Shown: positions 1-10,600 of the stretch, in pieces
How the letters are laid out: each line of letters starts with the position of its first letter
How positions within the stretch are numbered: position 1 is the stretch's first letter
Source of the DNA: Heloderma charlesbogerti
Taxonomy: Eukaryota > Chordata > Lepidosauria > Squamata > Helodermatidae
Assembly: GCA_026122225.1 (NCBI GenBank)
Contig: JANEZZ010001901.1
Coordinates: 1 to 64,000, forward strand
Length of the DNA: 64,000 nt
Direction: 5' to 3'
The notes under the pieces: model-generated
Seen by the model: the letters and a program-made list of their open reading frames with translations, nothing else
What the model was told of the DNA's origin: nothing
The model's database searches: none
Program-made: the position numbers and the translations under genes

Positions 1-1493
1 GTTTGTGGTGCTTCCACTCACATGGTTTCCCCCGGTGTTTATTATGACACCCCCGTTCGGGTTTTGGAATGGAAACTGCCTTGGTCGCCCTGTGGGATGA
101 CCTCTGCCGGGAGAGGGACAGGGGGAGTGCGACCCTGTTGATTCTCCTGGACCTCTCAGCGGCTTTCGATACCATCGACCGTGGTATCCTTCTGGATAGG
201 TTGTCTGGGTTAGGAGTTGGAGGCACTGCACTACAGTGGTTCCGCTCCTACTTGGATGGCCGATTCCAGAAGGTGGTGCTGGGGGATTATTGCTCTGTGC
301 AATGACAATTGTGCCATGGGGTTCCACAGGGCTCTATTTTATCCCCCATGCTGTTTCACATCTACATGAAACCGCTGGGGGAGGTTATCTGGAGGTGTGG
401 GCTGAGGTGCCATCAATATGCAGATGACACCCAGCTCTACCTCTCTTTCTCATCAAAACCAGGTGAGGCAGTGGCTGTTCTGAATCAGTGCCTGGGCACG
501 GTAATGGACTGGATGAGGGCTAACAAACTGAAACTCAATCCAGACAAGACGGAGGTACTGTTAGTGGGTGGTTCGTCTGCCCGGCTAGGTGATATTCAAC
601 CTGTTCTGGAGGGGGTTGCACTCCCCCTAAAGGATCAGGTTTGTAGTTTGGGGGTGCTCTTGGATCCAGAACTGTCACTTGAGGCACAGGTGAACTCAGT
701 GGCACGGAGCACTTTTTATCAGCTTAGGCTGGTATACTAGCTACGCCCTTATCTGGACAGAGATAGCCTAGCTACAGTTATCCATGCTCTGATAACTTCT
801 CGTCTGGATTACTGCAATGCGTTATACGTGGGGCTGCCTTTGAAAACGGTCCGGAAACTTCAGCTGGTCCAAAATAGGGCAGCAAGATTGTTAACATGGA
901 CTGGCCTGCGAGCTCATATTACGCCAGTACTTTTCCAGCTGCACTGGCTGCTAGTCCATTTCTGGGCCCGATTCAAAGTGCTGGTGTTAACATTCAAAGC
1001 CCTTAACGGCTTGGGGCCAGGTTACCTGAAGGATCGCCACCTCCCATATGTGCCTGCTCAGACCTTAAGATCATCCTCAGCAGCCCTTCTCCGTGAGCCC
1101 CTGCCAAAGGAAGTGAGGCGGGTGGCTACTAGGAGGAGGGCTTTTTCTGTTGTGGCACCCCGGCTCTGGAATGAGCTCCCTAGTGAGGTTCGCCTGGTGC
1201 CTACATTGTATTCCTTTCGGCGCCAGGTGAAGACCTTTTTATTTTCCCAGGCATTTTAGCATTTTAGCTTTCTAAATGTTTAGCTTTGCTGTTTTAAGTC
1301 TGTATTTTAAACTCCTGCACTGCTGCTAGGTTTTATTGTGGTTGTATTGTTATATTGTGGTTTTAATGTTCTATATCTTTTAAATTGTTTTATTGTGTGT
1401 TGTTTGGTTTTAATTTTTGTGAACTGCCCAGAGAGCTTCGGCTATTGGGCGGTATAGAAATGTAATTAAAAATAAATAAATAAGACAAGTGCT
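1..1493 (+). mobile_element. L2-like non-LTR retrotransposon, 3' part with reverse transcriptase
   Basis: The element enters from the left edge. It encodes RT motifs ([33 protein letters not shown] near 411-445) and a C-terminal domain ending with [11 protein letters not shown], typical of the L2 clade. The ORF is broken by a frame change near 303 and by a TAG near 738. The 3' UTR ends in the tail GGCGGTATAGAAATGTAAT plus AAATAA-type repeats (1448-1493). The left end is outside the window. It sits inside the integrase region of a reverse-strand gypsy element. Confidence 0.85.
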
Positions 1494-1720
1494 TAGACGC
1501 TGCCCCGTAAGTAACTTTGCCGGACTGACTCCTGTTGTTGCACAAGGAGTAACATGTTGAGCAACGAGATACCTGGCAAGGCGTGTTGGCCAGTCTCCTC
1601 CTGCAATGCGCTTCAGGGCATCTTTTGTTGTCTGCACCATCCGTTCAGCTTGGCCGTTGCTTGGGGATGATGAGGTGCAACGGTGACAGTCCAAATAAGG
1701 TTCTTGTCTGCTAATGTTTT
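1494..1720 (-). mobile_element. Ty3/gypsy integrase fragment
   Basis: The reverse strand shows a PSNGQAERMVQTTKDALKRI-type segment and GVSPAKLLTGQRL, the C-terminal part of a gypsy integrase core. A frame change separates the upstream histidine-rich stretch from the NGQAER motif, so it is not functional. It continues the element seen at 3769-6440, and the BovB copy at 1721-3766 separates the two. Confidence 0.8.
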
Positions 1721-3766
1721 AAATTATGAATATACAGTGGAGGTGAGGAATAGATTTCAGAGATTAGACCGGATAGACAGAGTGCCTGAGGAACTATGGA
1801 CGGAGGTCCGTAACATTGTTCAGGAGGCAGCAACTCAATCCATCCCAAAGAAAAAGAAATGCAAGAAAGCAAAGTGGCTGTCTGATGAGGCTTTACAAGT
1901 AGCTGAGGAAAGAAGGGAAGCAAAAAGCAAGGGAGAAAGGGGAAGATATATCCAACTGAATGCAGAGTTCCAGAGAACAGCAAGGAGAGACAAGAAGGCC
2001 TTCTTAAATGAACAATGCAAAGAAATCGAGGAAAACAATAGGATGGGAAATACTAGAGATCTTTTCAAGAAAATCGGAGATCTCAAGGGAACGTTTTGTG
2101 CAAAGATGGGCATGATAAAGGACAAAGAAGGCAGGGGCTTAACAGAAGCAGATGAGATTAAGAAGAGGTGGCAAGAATACACAGAAGAACTATACAGGAA
2201 AGATCTGAATGTCCCTGATAGCCATGATAGTGTGGTCACTGAACTTGAGCTGGACATCCTAGAGAATGAAGTCAAGTGGGCCTTAGGAAGCATTACTAAC
2301 AACAAAGCTAGTGGAGATGACAGTATTCCAGCTGAGCTATTTAAAATCCTAAAAGATGATGCTGTTAAATTGCTGCACTCTATATGCCAACAAATTTGGA
2401 ACACTCAACAGTGGCCACAAGACTGGAAAAGGTCAGTTTACATCCCAATTCCAAAGAAGGGCAATGCCAAAGAGTGTTCAAACTACCATACAATTGCGCT
2501 CATTTCACATGCCAGCAAGGTGATGCTCAAAATCCTACAAGCTAGGCTTCAGCAGTATGTGAACCGAGAACTACCGGAAGTACAAGCTGGGTTTCAAAGA
2601 GGCAGAGGAACTAGAGATCAAATTGCCAACATTCGCTGGATCATGGAGAAAGCAAGAGAATTCCAGAAAAACGTCTATTTCTGCTTCATTGACTATGCTA
2701 AAGCCTTTGATTGTGTGGATCACAACAAACTGTGGCAAATTCTTAAAGTGATGGGAGTACCAGACCACCTTACCTGTCTCCTGAGAAACCTCTATGAGGG
2801 TCAAGAAGCAACAGTAAGAATCAGACATGGAACAATCGATTGGTTCAAAATTGGGAAAGGAGTACGACAAGGCTGCATATTGTCACCCTGCTTATTTACC
2901 TTATATACAGAGTACATCATGAGAAACGCTGGGTTGGATGAATCACAGGTCGGAATTAAGATTGCTGGGAGAATTATCAACAACCTCAGATACGCAGACA
3001 ATACCACTCTAATGGCAGAAAGCGAAGAGGATCTCAAGAGCCTCTAGTTGAGGGTGAAAGTGGAGAGTGCAAAAGCTGGTTTGAAACGCAACATTAAAAA
3101 AACGAAGATCATGGCATCTGGCCCCATCACTTCCTGGCATATAGAAGGGGAAGAAATGGAAGCAGTGACAGATTTTATTTTCTTGGGCTCCAAGATCACC
3201 GCAGATGGTGACTGTAGCCATGAAATTAAAAGACGCTTGCTCCTTGAGAGGAAAGCTATGGCAAACCTAGACAGCATAGTAAGAAGCAGAGACATCACCT
3301 TGCCGACAAAGGTCCATCTAATCAAAGCTATGGTTTTCCCAGTAGCAATGTATGGCTGTGAGAGCTGGACTATAGGGAAGGCTGAGCGCCGAAGAATTGA
3401 TGCTTTCGAACTGTGGTGCTGGAGAAGACTCTTACGAGTCCCCTGGACTGCAAGGAGGTCAAATCAGTCCATCCTAAAGGAAATCAACCCTGACTTCTCA
3501 TTGGAAGGACAGATGCTGAAGCTCAAATATTTTGGCCACCTAACGCGGAGAGAAAACTCTCTGGAAAAGACCCTGATGCTGGGAAAGATTGAAGGCAAAA
3601 GGAGAAGGGGACGGCAGAGGATGAGATGGCTAGATAGCATCACTGATGCAATGAATATGAACTTGAGCACACTCCGGGAGAGAGCGGAGGACAGGAAGGC
3701 CTGGCGTGCTATGGTCCATGGGGTCACGAAGAGTCGGACACGACTTAAGGACTGAACAACAACAAC
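1721..3766 (+). mobile_element. BovB (RTE) LINE copy 1, 5'-truncated
   Basis: This is an RT-containing ORF2 fragment with motifs QAGFQRGRGTRDQ, FIDYAKAFDCVDH and GVRQGCILSP, and a C-terminal part ending HGVTKSRTRLKD, all diagnostic of BovB. The 3' end is a short AAC repeat. The frame from 1683 to 3755 is broken only by an in-frame TAG at 3045-3047 (Leu TTG in the copy at 22542). The catalytic YADD is changed to YADN near 2990-3003, so it would be dead even without the stop. The endonuclease domain is absent. Confidence 0.92.
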
Positions 3767-3768
3767 TG

Positions 3769-4932
3769 CCATCCTCCACTTTCAAAAGCACAAGAAGCAA
3801 ATATAATTGCAGAAACAAAAAACAAACATTTAAGCAGATTTAATTACAAGTCCTCAGATATTGCTGGTAGTTTAAATTCAGAAATACTATTTGGAGCTGT
3901 TTGTCCTTATGTCTCCTAATTGCTTAGGAGTTTCAAACAGCATTCAGTAGATGATACTCCAGCATCTAACCTTAGATTTCAGCCCCTCTGTTTCTTCGCA
4001 GGAATAGCCGTTCTTCCAAGATTTCATCCGGATGGTACTGTAAGCTTCCCCTTTTAATTCCAGGGGAAGATAAAAAGGTTTCTCAACCTTTTCACAGCTG
4101 TTTGAGATAAGCAACCTGCGGAGCTCTGCAAGTCACTGCAGGATGACATGGCTGCGACCAGATGTCCCTCATTTACACTTTTTTCAATATGTGAGTCAAT
4201 ACCAGGCCACCAGACGTAGCTCCTGGCCTACGCTTTCATGCAAATGATCCCTGGATGAGCTGCATGCAGCATGGTCAAGATGGTTTGATGAACCTTATCT
4301 GGAATAACAACATGGTTTCCCCATAGCAGACATCCTTTATGGGCAGACATCTCATCCTGATGGCATCTGAATGGCTTAAATTACTCTGGCCGTTCCTCAT
4401 CTGGCTATCCCCTCCATACTCAGTTTAAAACATGACCCAGTACAGGATCTCAAGTAGTCAGCCTAGCGATTTGATCAGCCTGAAGAGGTGGGTCAGGAAG
4501 GGCTTCAAGCACCAAGACGTCCAGTGGAGGGGGTACACCAAAATCTGGAATTTGAAATGGTACCTGACTCAATCCATCGGCATTTGCTGTTGCCTTTCCT
4601 GTCTTGTAGACAAGTGTATAATCATAAGCATGGAGCAGAATGCTTCAGCACTGCATGTGGGGGGATAGTATGCAGGGAGTAGGCTTACCAGGAGAGCAGA
4701 TTCCTAGAAGAGGCTTGTGGTCCATGTGTATTTCAAAAGCATGGCCATAGAGATAGTTGTGGAGCTTTTTGACCCCTGCAATAACAGCCAAGGCTTCTCT
4801 GTCAATGTGTGCAAAGTTCCTTTCAATGGATGACATAGTCCTTGAATAATAAGCAGTTGCTGCCTCTGTGCCATCTGGAAATTTGTGGCTTAGCACAGCT
4901 TCCCGAAAGAAGCATCGGTAGTAAGGATTACT
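3769..4932 (-). mobile_element. Ty3/gypsy element: RNase H and integrase zinc-binding region
   Basis: On the reverse strand, 4700-4932 encodes an RNase H segment (AYYSRTMSSIERNF, DREALAVI, DHKPLLGI). About 4430-4700 gives the tether with NADGLSQ. About 4190-4340 gives the LHAAHPGI and YVWWPGID parts of the integrase zinc domain. Several stops are present. Below about 4190 little can be read. This block is continuous with 5179-6440 apart from the inserted SINE. Confidence 0.8.
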
Positions 4933-5178
4933 ACCAGCATGGTGTAAGTGGCTAGAGTGCTGGACTGGGAGTCGGGAGATCTGGGTTCTAGTCCCCACTC
5001 GGCCATGGAAGCCCACTGGGTGACTTTGGGCCAGTCACATACTCTCAGCCCAACCTACCTCACAGGGTTGTTGTTGTGAGGATAAAATGGAAGAGGAGGA
5101 GGATTATGTACGCCACCTTGAGTTCCTTGGATGAAAAAAGGCGGGATATAAATGTAATAAATAAATAAATAAATAAAT
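4933..5178 (+). mobile_element. Sauria-type tRNA-derived SINE
   Basis: It starts with a tRNA-like head carrying A- and B-box-like stretches (GTGGCTAGAGTGCTGGACT; GGTTCTAGTCCCC) and then the GGGCCAGTCAC body common to squamate SINEs. The 3' region ends GGCGGGATATAAATGTAAT followed by AAATAA repeats. It interrupts the reverse-strand gypsy element between RNase H and RT. Confidence 0.88.
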
Positions 5179-6440
5179 TAGTGGGTTTTTTTTCATCATA
5201 ATGTACAAACGCAGAATTTGAACTCGACAAGTGTTTGGCATTCTGGAAAGCCTTCTCATGCTGGCTGGTCCATTTCCATGGAACTCCCTTTCCCAGCAAG
5301 CGATGCAGTGGCTCAGCAATGGCAGCCTTTTGTGGAAGAAACACAGGGTAGAAATTGAGAAGTCCCAAGAAGGCTTGAAGTTCCTGCTTTGTTTTTGGAG
5401 CAGGTGCATTGTGAATTGCACATATTTTTTCGTCAGTGGGGTGAATGCCAGAAGCATCAGTACTACAGCCCAAAAATGTTATGCTGGAGGTTCCAATTTC
5501 ACATTTCTCCTTTTTTACATGAATACTGGATGTGTCAAAACGATGTAGGACTTCTTGAAGTCATTCAGCAAGCTCTTCCTCTGCTGATCCCATGAGCAGG
5601 ACATGGTCAAAATATGGTACAACACCTGGAATTCCAGAAAGTAGGGCTTCCATGAATGGTTGGAACAGTCCAGAGGCCACAGAAATTCCGAATCGCAGAA
5701 ACTTTACTCGGAATGCCTCTCGATGAGTGATTATTGTTTGGGCATCTGCTGTAGCATCATCAACGACCAGCTGTTGATATGCTTGGGCCAGATCAAGTTT
5801 TGCAAAGACCTTCCCTCCACCAAGAACAGCGAGGAGTTGATTGACAGCAGGCACTGGGTATGGATGCTGCTTAAGTGCCTTATTCACAGTGCGCTTGTAA
5901 TCCCTACACAGTCTCACCTTTAGGCATTAATAGGCATAGCCAACTGGGTTTGTGGAACTGGTTCTAGCACACCTTGCTTGATGAGATGCTCAAGCCCTTC
6001 TTCAATTTTTTCCTGCAATGCAAAAGGCACATTCCTGGCTTTCATGCAAATTGGTGCAATAGATGGATCCAGATGGAATGACACTGGCTTCCCCTTGCAT
6101 TCTCCCAATTCTTCAGAAAATACACTTGGAAATTTGTTAACAATTGCTGCAAGCTGACCTGTAGTAAGGGCATGGATTCCTTGAAGGCTAATCCCTATTA
6201 ATGAGAACCAGTTTCTCCCCAAGAGGCTTTTCCTCTGCCCCTCCACAATTATAAGTGGAAGCTTCCCTTGGAAGGAGCCACACTGTACATATACAGTGCA
6301 GCATTCAACGACATCAATGTTCTTTGCATTATAATAACTCAGAATGCATGATGGACTTGCAAATTTGGAGCAAGCAGGCTGAGAATTCTGGACAGCAAGG
6401 TCAACAGAACCCAAGAAATGCACCCTCCATAAAATCTGCA
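5179..6440 (-). mobile_element. Ty3/gypsy element: protease/RT region
   Basis: The reverse strand encodes, from right to left, a protease-to-RT linker (GRNWF, FPSVFSEELG, LIKQGVLEPV), the RT fingers and palm (YPVPAVNQLL, FAKLDLAQAYQQL), and a decayed catalytic box reading YFDHVLL where YxDD is expected. Next come LLNFY and the PLHRLL connection to RNase H. Frameshifts occur near 5920 and 5470. No LTR is recognised at either side. The right boundary is obscured by the foldback element at 6519. Confidence 0.85.
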
Positions 6441-6518
6441 GATACTGCCCCCCCCCTGCCCCCCAGAATACATAACAAAAAGCTTGGCAGATTTTTTTGT
6501 GCTGCTCCCTTGCATATG

Positions 6519-6655
6519 GAACAGCCTTCCCCCAGCCTTCAGATGATTTGGATTACAAATTCCATCACCCCCAGCCAGCAATGTCATGCTGGCTGGGGAT
6601 GATGTAAGTTGCAGTCTAGCACATCTAGAGGGCACCAGGCTAGGAAAGGCTGTTC
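6519..6655. repeat. foldback element family A, copy 1
   Basis: Ends are GAACAGCCTTCCCC and AGGAAAGGCTGTTC, inverted. The interior is a near-palindrome around CCCAGCCAGCA...TGCTGGCTGGGG with flanking GGATTACAAATTCC. Length is about 137 bp with no coding capacity. It looks like a short MITE or foldback transposon. Confidence 0.7.
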
Positions 6656-6970
6656 TAAAACCCAGAAAGGTTTTCTTTTAAAGTGTAAAGGATTAAGAAT
6701 GACCGTTATAGATGAGGCTGACCCCACTGAGTTGTCATTCTCACTGAAGAGCCTTAGGGCTGGTTCCCATATGCATATACATCACTTGATGACTCAGCGT
6801 TTGGGGCTGGTACAGAAATTTATGGCCATCACTTAATGACTGCAACATCAAGGGATGACTATCATGGGTGAATGAGCTATCACAGATCTGACGCCACAGA
6901 TAGAACTTCCATCCCACCTTATGTCACCTCACACACAATGCTTTTCAGGGGAGGCAGTTTGCGCATTTTG
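6656..6970. other. no recognised feature
   Basis: Between two foldback elements. I see no conserved ORF, splice-bounded exon or repeat boundary here. Confidence 0.4.
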
Positions 6971-7112
6971 GACATAATCCTATGCATGTTTAGACAGAAA
7001 ACAGTCCTACAACTCCCAGCATTCCCCAGCCAGCTATCCCTGCTGGGGCATGCTGGGAGTTGTAGGACATTTTTCTGTCCACACATGCAAAGGATTGAAC
7101 CCTTTGCTGTCA
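6971..7112. repeat. foldback element family B, copy 1
   Basis: The inverted halves carry AATCCTATGCATGTTTAGACAG on the left and its counterpart on the right. They are centred on CTACAACTCCCAGCATTCC and its inverse with GCATGCTGGGAGTTGTAG. About 140 bp. Sister copies are at 10461 and 26528. Confidence 0.75.
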
Positions 7113-7289
7113 AGCATTTAGAAATCAAGTGACTGACTTGAATGTGTGAACTGTGCCTTAATGACTGGCAGATGATCTGCACTGGCTGACTTACACATGT
7201 AAGTCATCACTTGATGTTGCCATCATCAAGAGATGAATGTACATGTGTACGTTTTCTCAGCACAGCTGCAGTTTCCTAATGGTAAATGC

Positions 7290-7465
7290 TGTTCAGCAGT
7301 GAAACAAACTGCCTCAGGAGATGGTGGACTCTCCTTTGCTGGAGGTATCCAAGCAGAGGCTGACCGCCGTAAGGGGTGTTGTGGTTGCAAAATTCCTGCA
7401 TTGAGCAGGATATTGGACTAAACGAGCCCAAGTTCCCTTCTAAATCTAAAATTCTGTGACTCCAC
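7290..7465 (+). mobile_element. CR1 LINE 3' end fragment
   Basis: It shows the CR1 3' pattern: GGTGGACTCTCCTTTGCTGGAGG, TCCTGCATTGAGCAGGATATTGGACTA, and a closing ATTCTGTGACTC-type tail. It sits about 80 nt upstream of the upstream paralog's last exon. Confidence 0.75.
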
Positions 7466-7543
7466 AATTTCTGCAACACTGAGCAGAATATTACATGCAC
7501 AGAAATTTATTCCTCTCTTTTAAACCTTCTTTCCTTTCTGTAG

Positions 7544-7640
7544 GCCCAGCAAGACAGTCGGCGGTAGCCTGGAAAATGGGTATTTAAAACCAAGCGAAGA
7601 CAGCGACGTTAGTGAACACATAACGACCACTCGATTGTAA
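7544..7640 (+). CDS. terminal exon of an upstream SLC22A13-like paralog (partial gene)
   Basis: A pyrimidine-rich tract and ctgtag acceptor lead into a 97-nt open segment that ends at a TAA (7638-7640). With the split Arg codon assumed at the acceptor, it reads R-PSKTVGGSLENG then a polar tail ending T-T-R-L. The terminal exon at 50790 reads [13 protein letters not shown] in the same phase and at nearly the same length (97 versus 100 nt). The tail is again compatible with a class I PDZ ligand. No SLC22 exon 1-9 was recognised between position 1 and this exon, so the rest must lie left of the window, behind an intron of more than 7.5 kb filled with transposons. An orphan duplicated exon is the alternative. 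Confidence 0.75.
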
Positions 7641-7848
7641 GCAGGCCCCACAACTTGCTCCAGTGTGCCATGAATGAAGACAGCAGAAGAAGTGGTGGGA
7701 CTTCTCACCCTGAGCAGGGTGGATAAAAACCAGTGACTTAAAGCAATTCTTAACTGAGGTTTTTTTTTACTATTTGAGATTTTGTTGTTGTGTTGCGCCC
7801 CCTAAAATAACCTGCTTTTAAGAATCTGAATGTAATGTAAAGAAACCC

Positions 7849-7854
7849 ATTAAA
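7849..7854 (+). promoter_or_regulatory. possible polyadenylation signal ATTAAA
   Basis: An ATTAAA hexamer lies about 210 nt after the upstream paralog's TAA. It is the first close variant of the canonical signal after that stop. The position is plausible but nothing else marks the cleavage site. Confidence 0.25.
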
Positions 7855-7971
7855 ACCTACTCTCGTGTTTAAAGCAATGTTTATAGTTTATACTCTCACA
7901 CTAGATCTACTTGTGCTTATTTCAGAATGCCTGCAATGCTAACACCCCCTGCTATTTTTTTAGGCTGCAAT

Positions 7972-8226
7972 CTTGTATGTATGTATGTATTTATAGCATT
8001 TATATCCCACCTTTTTTCCTCTTGCAAGGAACCCGAGGCGGCTTACATTATCCTCCTCCTCCTCTCCGTTTTATCCTCACAACAACAACCCTGTGAGGTA
8101 GGCTGGGCTGAGAGTCTGTGACTGGCCCAAAGTCACCCAGTGAGCTTCCATGGCTGAGTGAGGACTAGATCCCGGATTGCCTGACTCTCAGTCCAACACT
8201 CTCACCACTACACCATGCTGTACAGA
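7972..8226 (-). mobile_element. Sauria-type SINE, antisense
   Basis: The order is reversed compared with 4933: ATGTATTTATAGCATTTATATCCC tail, then GTGACTGGCCCAAAGTCACC, then the tRNA-like head at 8190-8226. It follows the upstream paralog's candidate 3' end. Confidence 0.88.
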
Positions 8227-8261
8227 CATACCTAGGAGCAACTCGGCAGGTCTTCCTTCTA

Positions 8262-8462
8262 GGTACATAGGAAGCTGCCTTATAGAGAGAGTCAGACCGT
8301 TGGTCCATCTAGCCCAGTATTCACACTGACAGGCCCTGGTTCTCCAGGGTTTCAGACAGATGGTTTCCCTGCGAGATGCTGAGGATAGAACCTGGGCACT
8401 TCTGTATGCAAAGCATGTGTGCTATTATCGCTGTGGGCCAAACGAGATGAGACACCAATCAA
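8262..8462 (-). mobile_element. second tRNA-derived SINE family, antisense copy
   Basis: Reverse complement of the family seen at 28209: AGGAAGCTGCCTTATA, GGTCCATCTAGCCCAGTATT, and GAACCTGGGCACTTCTG followed by ATGCAAAGCATGTG near the tRNA-like head. Diverged. Confidence 0.72.
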
Positions 8463-8696
8463 AGATGCAATTAGCAATTGCGTGATTGGCTTTTAAAAAG
8501 TGAGTTGCAGGAGCAGGTCCCCATCTGGGTGGAGACTTTGGTGTGGAGAGGGGGGGGAAGCTTTAACCCTTTGTCCCCTCTTGCTGTGGTCTTGTGCTAA
8601 TTGTGTGATGGGCATCTCATCTAGCTTGGCCCTGACTATAGCCCTTCTCCTTCTCAGTAGCAGATAGGATTGCACTGTTAATCTATATGTGTCATA

Positions 8697-9073
8697 GGGC
8701 TTCTCCACACAGAACTTTTATCCCACAATTTTACTGGGGCTTCTGCTTCCGGATTCTTTGTGGGATTACGATTGTCCCTTTACATGAGCTTCCCTTCCCC
8801 CCGCTTTATCTGTGAGTTCTATATGTTTCATTATACAGCCACTAGATGGCGTTGTGGTATAGCTCCTGTGATTGAGTGACTTCCTCTTTTCACAGAGAAA
8901 TTGAACATGCTGTATTTAAATGGCTCATTATCTCCGATCTTTAAAAAAAAAATGGGTTAAGGGTCAGGAAACATGGGAGAGGCCCTGAGTCTGATGACAC
9001 CATGTAAAGGACCCACAAACTTCCATGAGTAACCAATCCCAATCGCAGGATAAAAGCCCCATGTGGAGAAGCC
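8697..9073. mobile_element. MITE family C, copy 1 (carries CTCF-like motif)
   Basis: Terminal inverted repeats are GGGCTTCTCCACA on the left and TGTGGAGAAGCCC on the right. Both ends are bordered by ATA, a candidate 3-bp target duplication. About 377 bp, no ORF, so a non-autonomous DNA transposon. An internal CCACTAGATGGCG (8839-8851) matches the CTCF core. Other copies are at 25765 and 57681. Confidence 0.75.
8839..8851 (+). promoter_or_regulatory. CTCF-like core motif inside MITE family C
   Basis: CCACTAGATGGCG agrees with the published CTCF core CCACNAGRKGGCR at every position. Occupancy is unknown. It lies between the upstream paralog's last exon and the downstream transporter gene. Confidence 0.4.
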
Positions 9074-9078
9074 CATAG

Positions 9079-9810
9079 TCTCCAACTTTCCCTCTTGAGC
9101 AGGCACATTCCATATTTTGGGGTACCTGTCCTTGTTATAACACTGTTCAGTCATTTGTCTCTCTCTTGGTTTTGGAGAAGATTTTGGAGAATGTCTTTAA
9201 AAAATGGTTTTTAAATTGCTCACTTGTACTCTAGAGCTGTCATTCTTCAGGTTTTACACACCTCTAGAAGTTCAACCTTTGAGTGAGACTGGAGGCATTT
9301 GATTCCCATGCACATGCACGTAAATGAACACTAAGCCACCACGTAGTGCATAACCTGCCATTTCACATGCTGCAGCTGGTGAGGTTTGGTTTGATCAAGT
9401 CACTCCTTTTAATAGTGAATGCAGGTGGTGAGTGCCGACGAAATGGAGCCAAAACAGGGCCCACTGAGAAACAGGAAAGATGTATCAGCATGCTTGGGGG
9501 AACCCTGTGGTTTATAGAAGTAGGGAAAAAATATTTCAACCCCACCCCCAAGCCTAAGAGGGCAACCCCACCAAAGCAGCCATGTCAGGACTGAGCATGC
9601 TTAATTGCCATGGGATGTTCAGTGTCTGTTTTGGGGCAGCATAATGGATAGGCCTACTGTAGAAGGGCATGACTGATCGGAGCGCTCCTGCTAGGAGAAC
9701 AAATGCGAAGAACACATTTCTTTTCTTTTGGGGGATCCTTGTGATCTACATAGCCATAATGGTTTACATAGGTCATGGGTGTTACCTTTTTATTACTTAT
9801 ATTATTTTTC
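9079..9810. other. no recognised feature
   Basis: AT-rich intergenic sequence without conserved ORF or identifiable repeat end. It may be old transposon sequence. Confidence 0.4.
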
Positions 9811-9811
9811 A

Positions 9812-9872
9812 TGGAACTGCCCTGCGATATTAGAGCTTCAGCTATTGGGCAGTATAGAAATGTAATAAATAA
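9812..9872 (+). mobile_element. L2-like LINE 3' tail fragment
   Basis: It holds the AGAGCTTCAGCTATTGGGC and AGTATAGAAATGTAATAAAT tail seen at 1437-1493. Only the tail is preserved. Confidence 0.65.
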
Positions 9873-10269
9873 TTTTTTTTTTTAACTTTTTGCTTTATTT
9901 CTCTCTCTCTCTCTCTTAAACAAGTTTTCCAAAGTCAGTCTTTTTTTAGCCCAGTAAGACTCATTATGCCTGTGTTTCAAACTATCAAACCACAACTTAT
10001 TATTTTTATTATTTAGATCTGGCTTATTCTTTTAAAACTATTGTGCCAGCAACCTGGAACTTAAAAACATACTCTGCTACCAACTCCCCCCAATCCCCAT
10101 ACAAACCAGAAGTTGCGTAGTTCATTGAGCTGGGGTAACAAAAATATATTTCTACTTTCTGGTAAATGTTCACTGTGGCTTTTTGTTATTGTTCCTTCTA
10201 TTGCTCTTTTCCCTGTTTCAACTTTGTTTTCACACCTGCTGGACAAACCAAAACTAAATCAACAACATC

Positions 10270-10333
10270 TGGTAGCTTAGAGCTTTGGCTCTTGGGAGGT
10301 ATAGAAATGAAATGAAATGAATGAATAAATAAG
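10270..10333 (+). mobile_element. L2-like LINE 3' tail fragment
   Basis: GAGCTTTGGCTCTTGGGAGG then ATAGAAATGAAATGAAATG and AATAAAT repeats, a diverged copy of the L2-like tail. Confidence 0.6.
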
Positions 10334-10460
10334 ATGGCTTTTACCCTAGACAACAGCTAACCAAAAAATAAAAAAAATCCTTGAACACCAAATGATCTAA
10401 AAGCTTCCCTATAATTTGTTACTTTTACTTCTTTCATTCCTCCTTCAAGCTGAAAATAGA

Positions 10461-10600
10461 CTTAGGGCGCAATCCTATGCATGTTTAGATGGAAAAAGTC
10501 CTACAATTCCCAGCATGCCCAGGCAGCCATGCTTGCTGGGACATGCTGGGAGTTGTAGGACATCTTTCCGTCTAAACATGCATAGGATCACACACTTAAG
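10461..10600. repeat. foldback element family B, copy 2
   Basis: This is the cleanest copy. The left end CTTAGGGCGCAATCCTATGC and the right end GCATAGGATCACACACTTAAG are inverted. The core has CTACAATTCCCAGCATGCCC (10501-10520) facing ACATGCTGGGAGTTGTAGGA. About 140 bp. Confidence 0.8.

Noticed and set aside
1835..2404. Long reverse-strand frames opposite BovB copies (also 20240-20905, 21401-21886, 23929-24453)
   Set aside because: They are shadows of the BovB ORF: the same antisense strings recur in all copies with the LINE.
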